NCBI RefSeq assembly: GCF_002086485.1
Contig: NZ_MVHF01000003.1
Location: 290,583 to 354,582, forward strand
Direction: 5' to 3'
DNA from: Mycobacterium aquaticum
Lineage (GTDB): Bacteria > Actinomycetota > Actinomycetes > Mycobacteriales > Mycobacteriaceae
DNA length: 64,000 nt
Shown: piece after piece, positions 62,703 to 64,000 of the stretch
Layout of the letters: the number at the start of each line of letters is the position of its first letter
Numbering within the stretch: position 1 is the first letter of the stretch
Notes under the pieces: generated by a model
Databases searched by the model: none
What the model was told of the DNA's origin: nothing
The model's input: only the letters and a program-made list of their open reading frames with translations
Position numbers and translations under genes: made by a program

Positions 62703-63332
62703 GTGTCCAACAGTGCCACCCGCCGTGAGACTCAGCGCCAAGAGACACGTGCTCGGGTACTCGATGCTGCCATCGTCGAGTTCCGACGTGCGGGCACCAA
62801 CGCCGCAGACATCAACGCCATCGTCAGAGCGGCAGGCGTGGCACGCAGTACCTTCTATTTCCATTTCCCGACCAAGGAGCACGTCCTTCTCGAGCTGATC
62901 CGGAGGGACGAGTTGCAGCTTGCCGACGAACTCGGGCATTTCCTCGACACCCGACACGACTTGCCAGCAGTGTTGAAGGTGATTGTCGAATCAGTCTTGG
63001 CCCTCGAAAGCCGTTGGGGATCAACACTATTCCATGATGTCATCAGTCTTTACTTCTCACCCACCCGACCCGAACGAGAACAGTGGACCAATCACCCGAT
63101 CTTCGTCTTACTCGCTGCCGAGATCGAGCGTTCGCGCATCCGTGGCGAACTCTACGAGGACGTCGATTCGTACCACAGCGCAGCGTTTTTTCTCCTCGGG
63201 GTCTATGCATTGCTCACCACTGTCGGCGAATCTCGCGCAGAACGCGACGTGGCACTGAGGAAATTCGTCACCAGTACCCTGCGCAGCCTGCGCCCGGGGG
63301 AGGCGTACGAAGCCTCGAAGTCCGACAGCTGA
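62703..63332 (+). CDS. TetR/AcrR-family regulator
   Basis: 209 residues: N-terminal TetR helix-turn-helix (RQETRARVLDAAIVEFRRAGTNAADINAIVRAAGVARSTFYFHFPTKEHVLLEL) and a helical ligand domain with ALESRWGSTLFHDVISLYF and FFLLGVYALLTTVGE. GTG 62703 gives the usual short N-terminus; a TTG at 62688 is possible. It is divergent from the oxidase-subunit operon with about 275 bases between, so it is the likely regulator of that operon. Confidence 0.85.
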   Translation: MSNSATRRETQRQETRARVLDAAIVEFRRAGTNAADINAIVRAAGVARSTFYFHFPTKEHVLLELIRRDELQLADELGHFLDTRHDLPAVLKVIVESVLALESRWGSTLFHDVISLYFSPTRPEREQWTNHPIFVLLAAEIERSRIRGELYEDVDSYHSAAFFLLGVYALLTTVGESRAERDVALRKFVTSTLRSLRPGEAYEASKSDS

Positions 63333-64000
63333 CGCGCCCGCGTGGTCCAAGGATCTGGATCCTCAGCGCAGGAATTCGCTACCCCAGAGCATCGTGACGC
63401 GGCGATTGGCGTGAATATCGGGTGACCTTGTCGTGGGGCCTCGGATTGGATGCCCTACGGCCACTGGGCGGTGGTCGGTGATGCGACCGGAGGACCCGAG
63501 TATCCCTGCGAGACCATAGAATTCATCACTGTGACGTAATGACGTCGATATGGGGCGTCCTTTGAAGAGGGGTTGGAACAACAACCAACAGCGTGCACTC
63601 ACGTGGGGATAGTGTTGCCCGATGATGCGATGGTTGCGGCCCGCTTCGTACACGCCGACTTGGCGCGGGTTCAGGCCGCGGGCATTGGCGCGGAACCTAG
63701 CGCGGCGATATGGACGGCGAACTCAAGCGCGCTCGCGAAGGCCCTCGGTTACCACCAGTGGGAAGCTGTCGCCGAGGTATACCGGGGCGGGCACACTTCG
63801 GAATCAGATCTTGCTGGCCTGGCGTCCCGGGCGCGTGGCGAATTGGCGCCGTTCGCCCGGAGCAAGCGAAGCGCAGTCCATCAGCGGTGGCGAAACATGC
63901 TGCGAGGCAGCAATGGTTCGGTGGTTGTCCATTCTCATTGAATGTGGGGCACGATTACGCCGCTGACTTGCGATGCCCCAGATTGAGTGAGAATTTCGGT
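63333..64000. other. Terminal 668 bases with one doubtful small gene
   Basis: A plus-strand frame from TTG 63573 or GTG 63603 to 63941 encodes about 112-122 residues (VLPDDAMVAARFVHADLARVQ, SSALAKALGYHQWEAVAEVYRGG, a basic C-terminus). An AGAGGGG lies directly before 63573, too close for a normal start. I do not recognise it and rate it as possible only. Nothing else is supported up to the window edge. Confidence 0.3.

Overview
The window looks like chromosome of a rapidly growing Mycobacterium/Mycolicibacterium species. The DNA is GC-rich and gene-dense. It carries families typical of mycobacteria: a KmtR-type Ni/Co repressor, DUF3349, DUF4189 and other small secreted proteins, an F420-type luciferase-like oxidoreductase, mycothiol-type DinB/maleylpyruvate-isomerase folds and an AfsR/SARP-like giant regulator. 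Several genes appear to start leaderless, directly behind a TAnnnT -10 box. I see no rRNA, tRNA, CRISPR array, insertion sequence or prophage.

Layout. 1-2.4 kb: polyamine-type ABC importer (Tat lipoprotein PotD, ATPase PotA with a CTG start). 2.6-9.5 kb: MFS exporter, NCS1 permease, epoxide-hydrolase-like enzyme, small secreted and membrane proteins, membrane esterase. 9.7-12.6 kb: COG4705-like membrane protein and orphan NarL-type histidine kinase. 12.7-17.5 kb: MDR dehydrogenase, FMN split-barrel protein divergent from a MocR regulator, zinc metallopeptidase lipoprotein. 17.5-19.9 kb: KmtR-CDF metal efflux operon and a secreted repeat protein.

20-35.4 kb is the centrepiece, a complete urate-to-glycerate-phosphate island. 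The plus-strand operon runs: AtzF-C-like protein, hydroxypyruvate isomerase, tartronate semialdehyde reductase, glyoxylate carboligase, glycerate kinase, allantoicase, allantoinase, OHCU decarboxylase, HIU hydrolase, urate oxidase, NCS2 purine permease. Facing it on the minus strand are an allantoin-type NCS1 permease, a racemase-superfamily enzyme and an IclR regulator. Near-identical operator-like repeats lie in the divergent promoter region and a weaker copy lies before the IclR gene. Urate goes via 5-hydroxyisourate, OHCU, allantoin and allantoate to ureidoglycolate, then glyoxylate to tartronate semialdehyde to glycerate to phosphoglycerate. No classical ureidoglycolate lyase is present.

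35.5-46.2 kb: DUF2278, TrpB2, a Ser/Thr kinase with an extracellular sensor domain, a ParD-like/zeta-like toxin-antitoxin pair, an ATP-grasp protein, a PucR regulator, DinB-like protein, ThiD/PdxK kinase and PhoU-like protein. 46.5-48.6 kb is the best candidate for an undescribed system: an MvdD-like ATP-grasp peptide ligase behind a perfect CRP-type box, a convergent 88-residue candidate precursor peptide with a strong ribosome binding site, and a lipoprotein made of seven tandem 9-residue repeats. 48.8-64 kb is accessory in character: DUF3349, CsbD, SHOCT and DUF309 proteins, an LLM oxidoreductase, a decayed MocR-like gene, an AfsR-like regulator, tautomerase, DUF4189, CMD and RidA proteins, a frame-disrupted TetR gene, and a cytochrome-oxidase subunit III/IV cluster lacking subunit I, followed by another TetR regulator. 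Homopolymer indels near 52.8 and 59.4 kb may be real decay or sequencing error.
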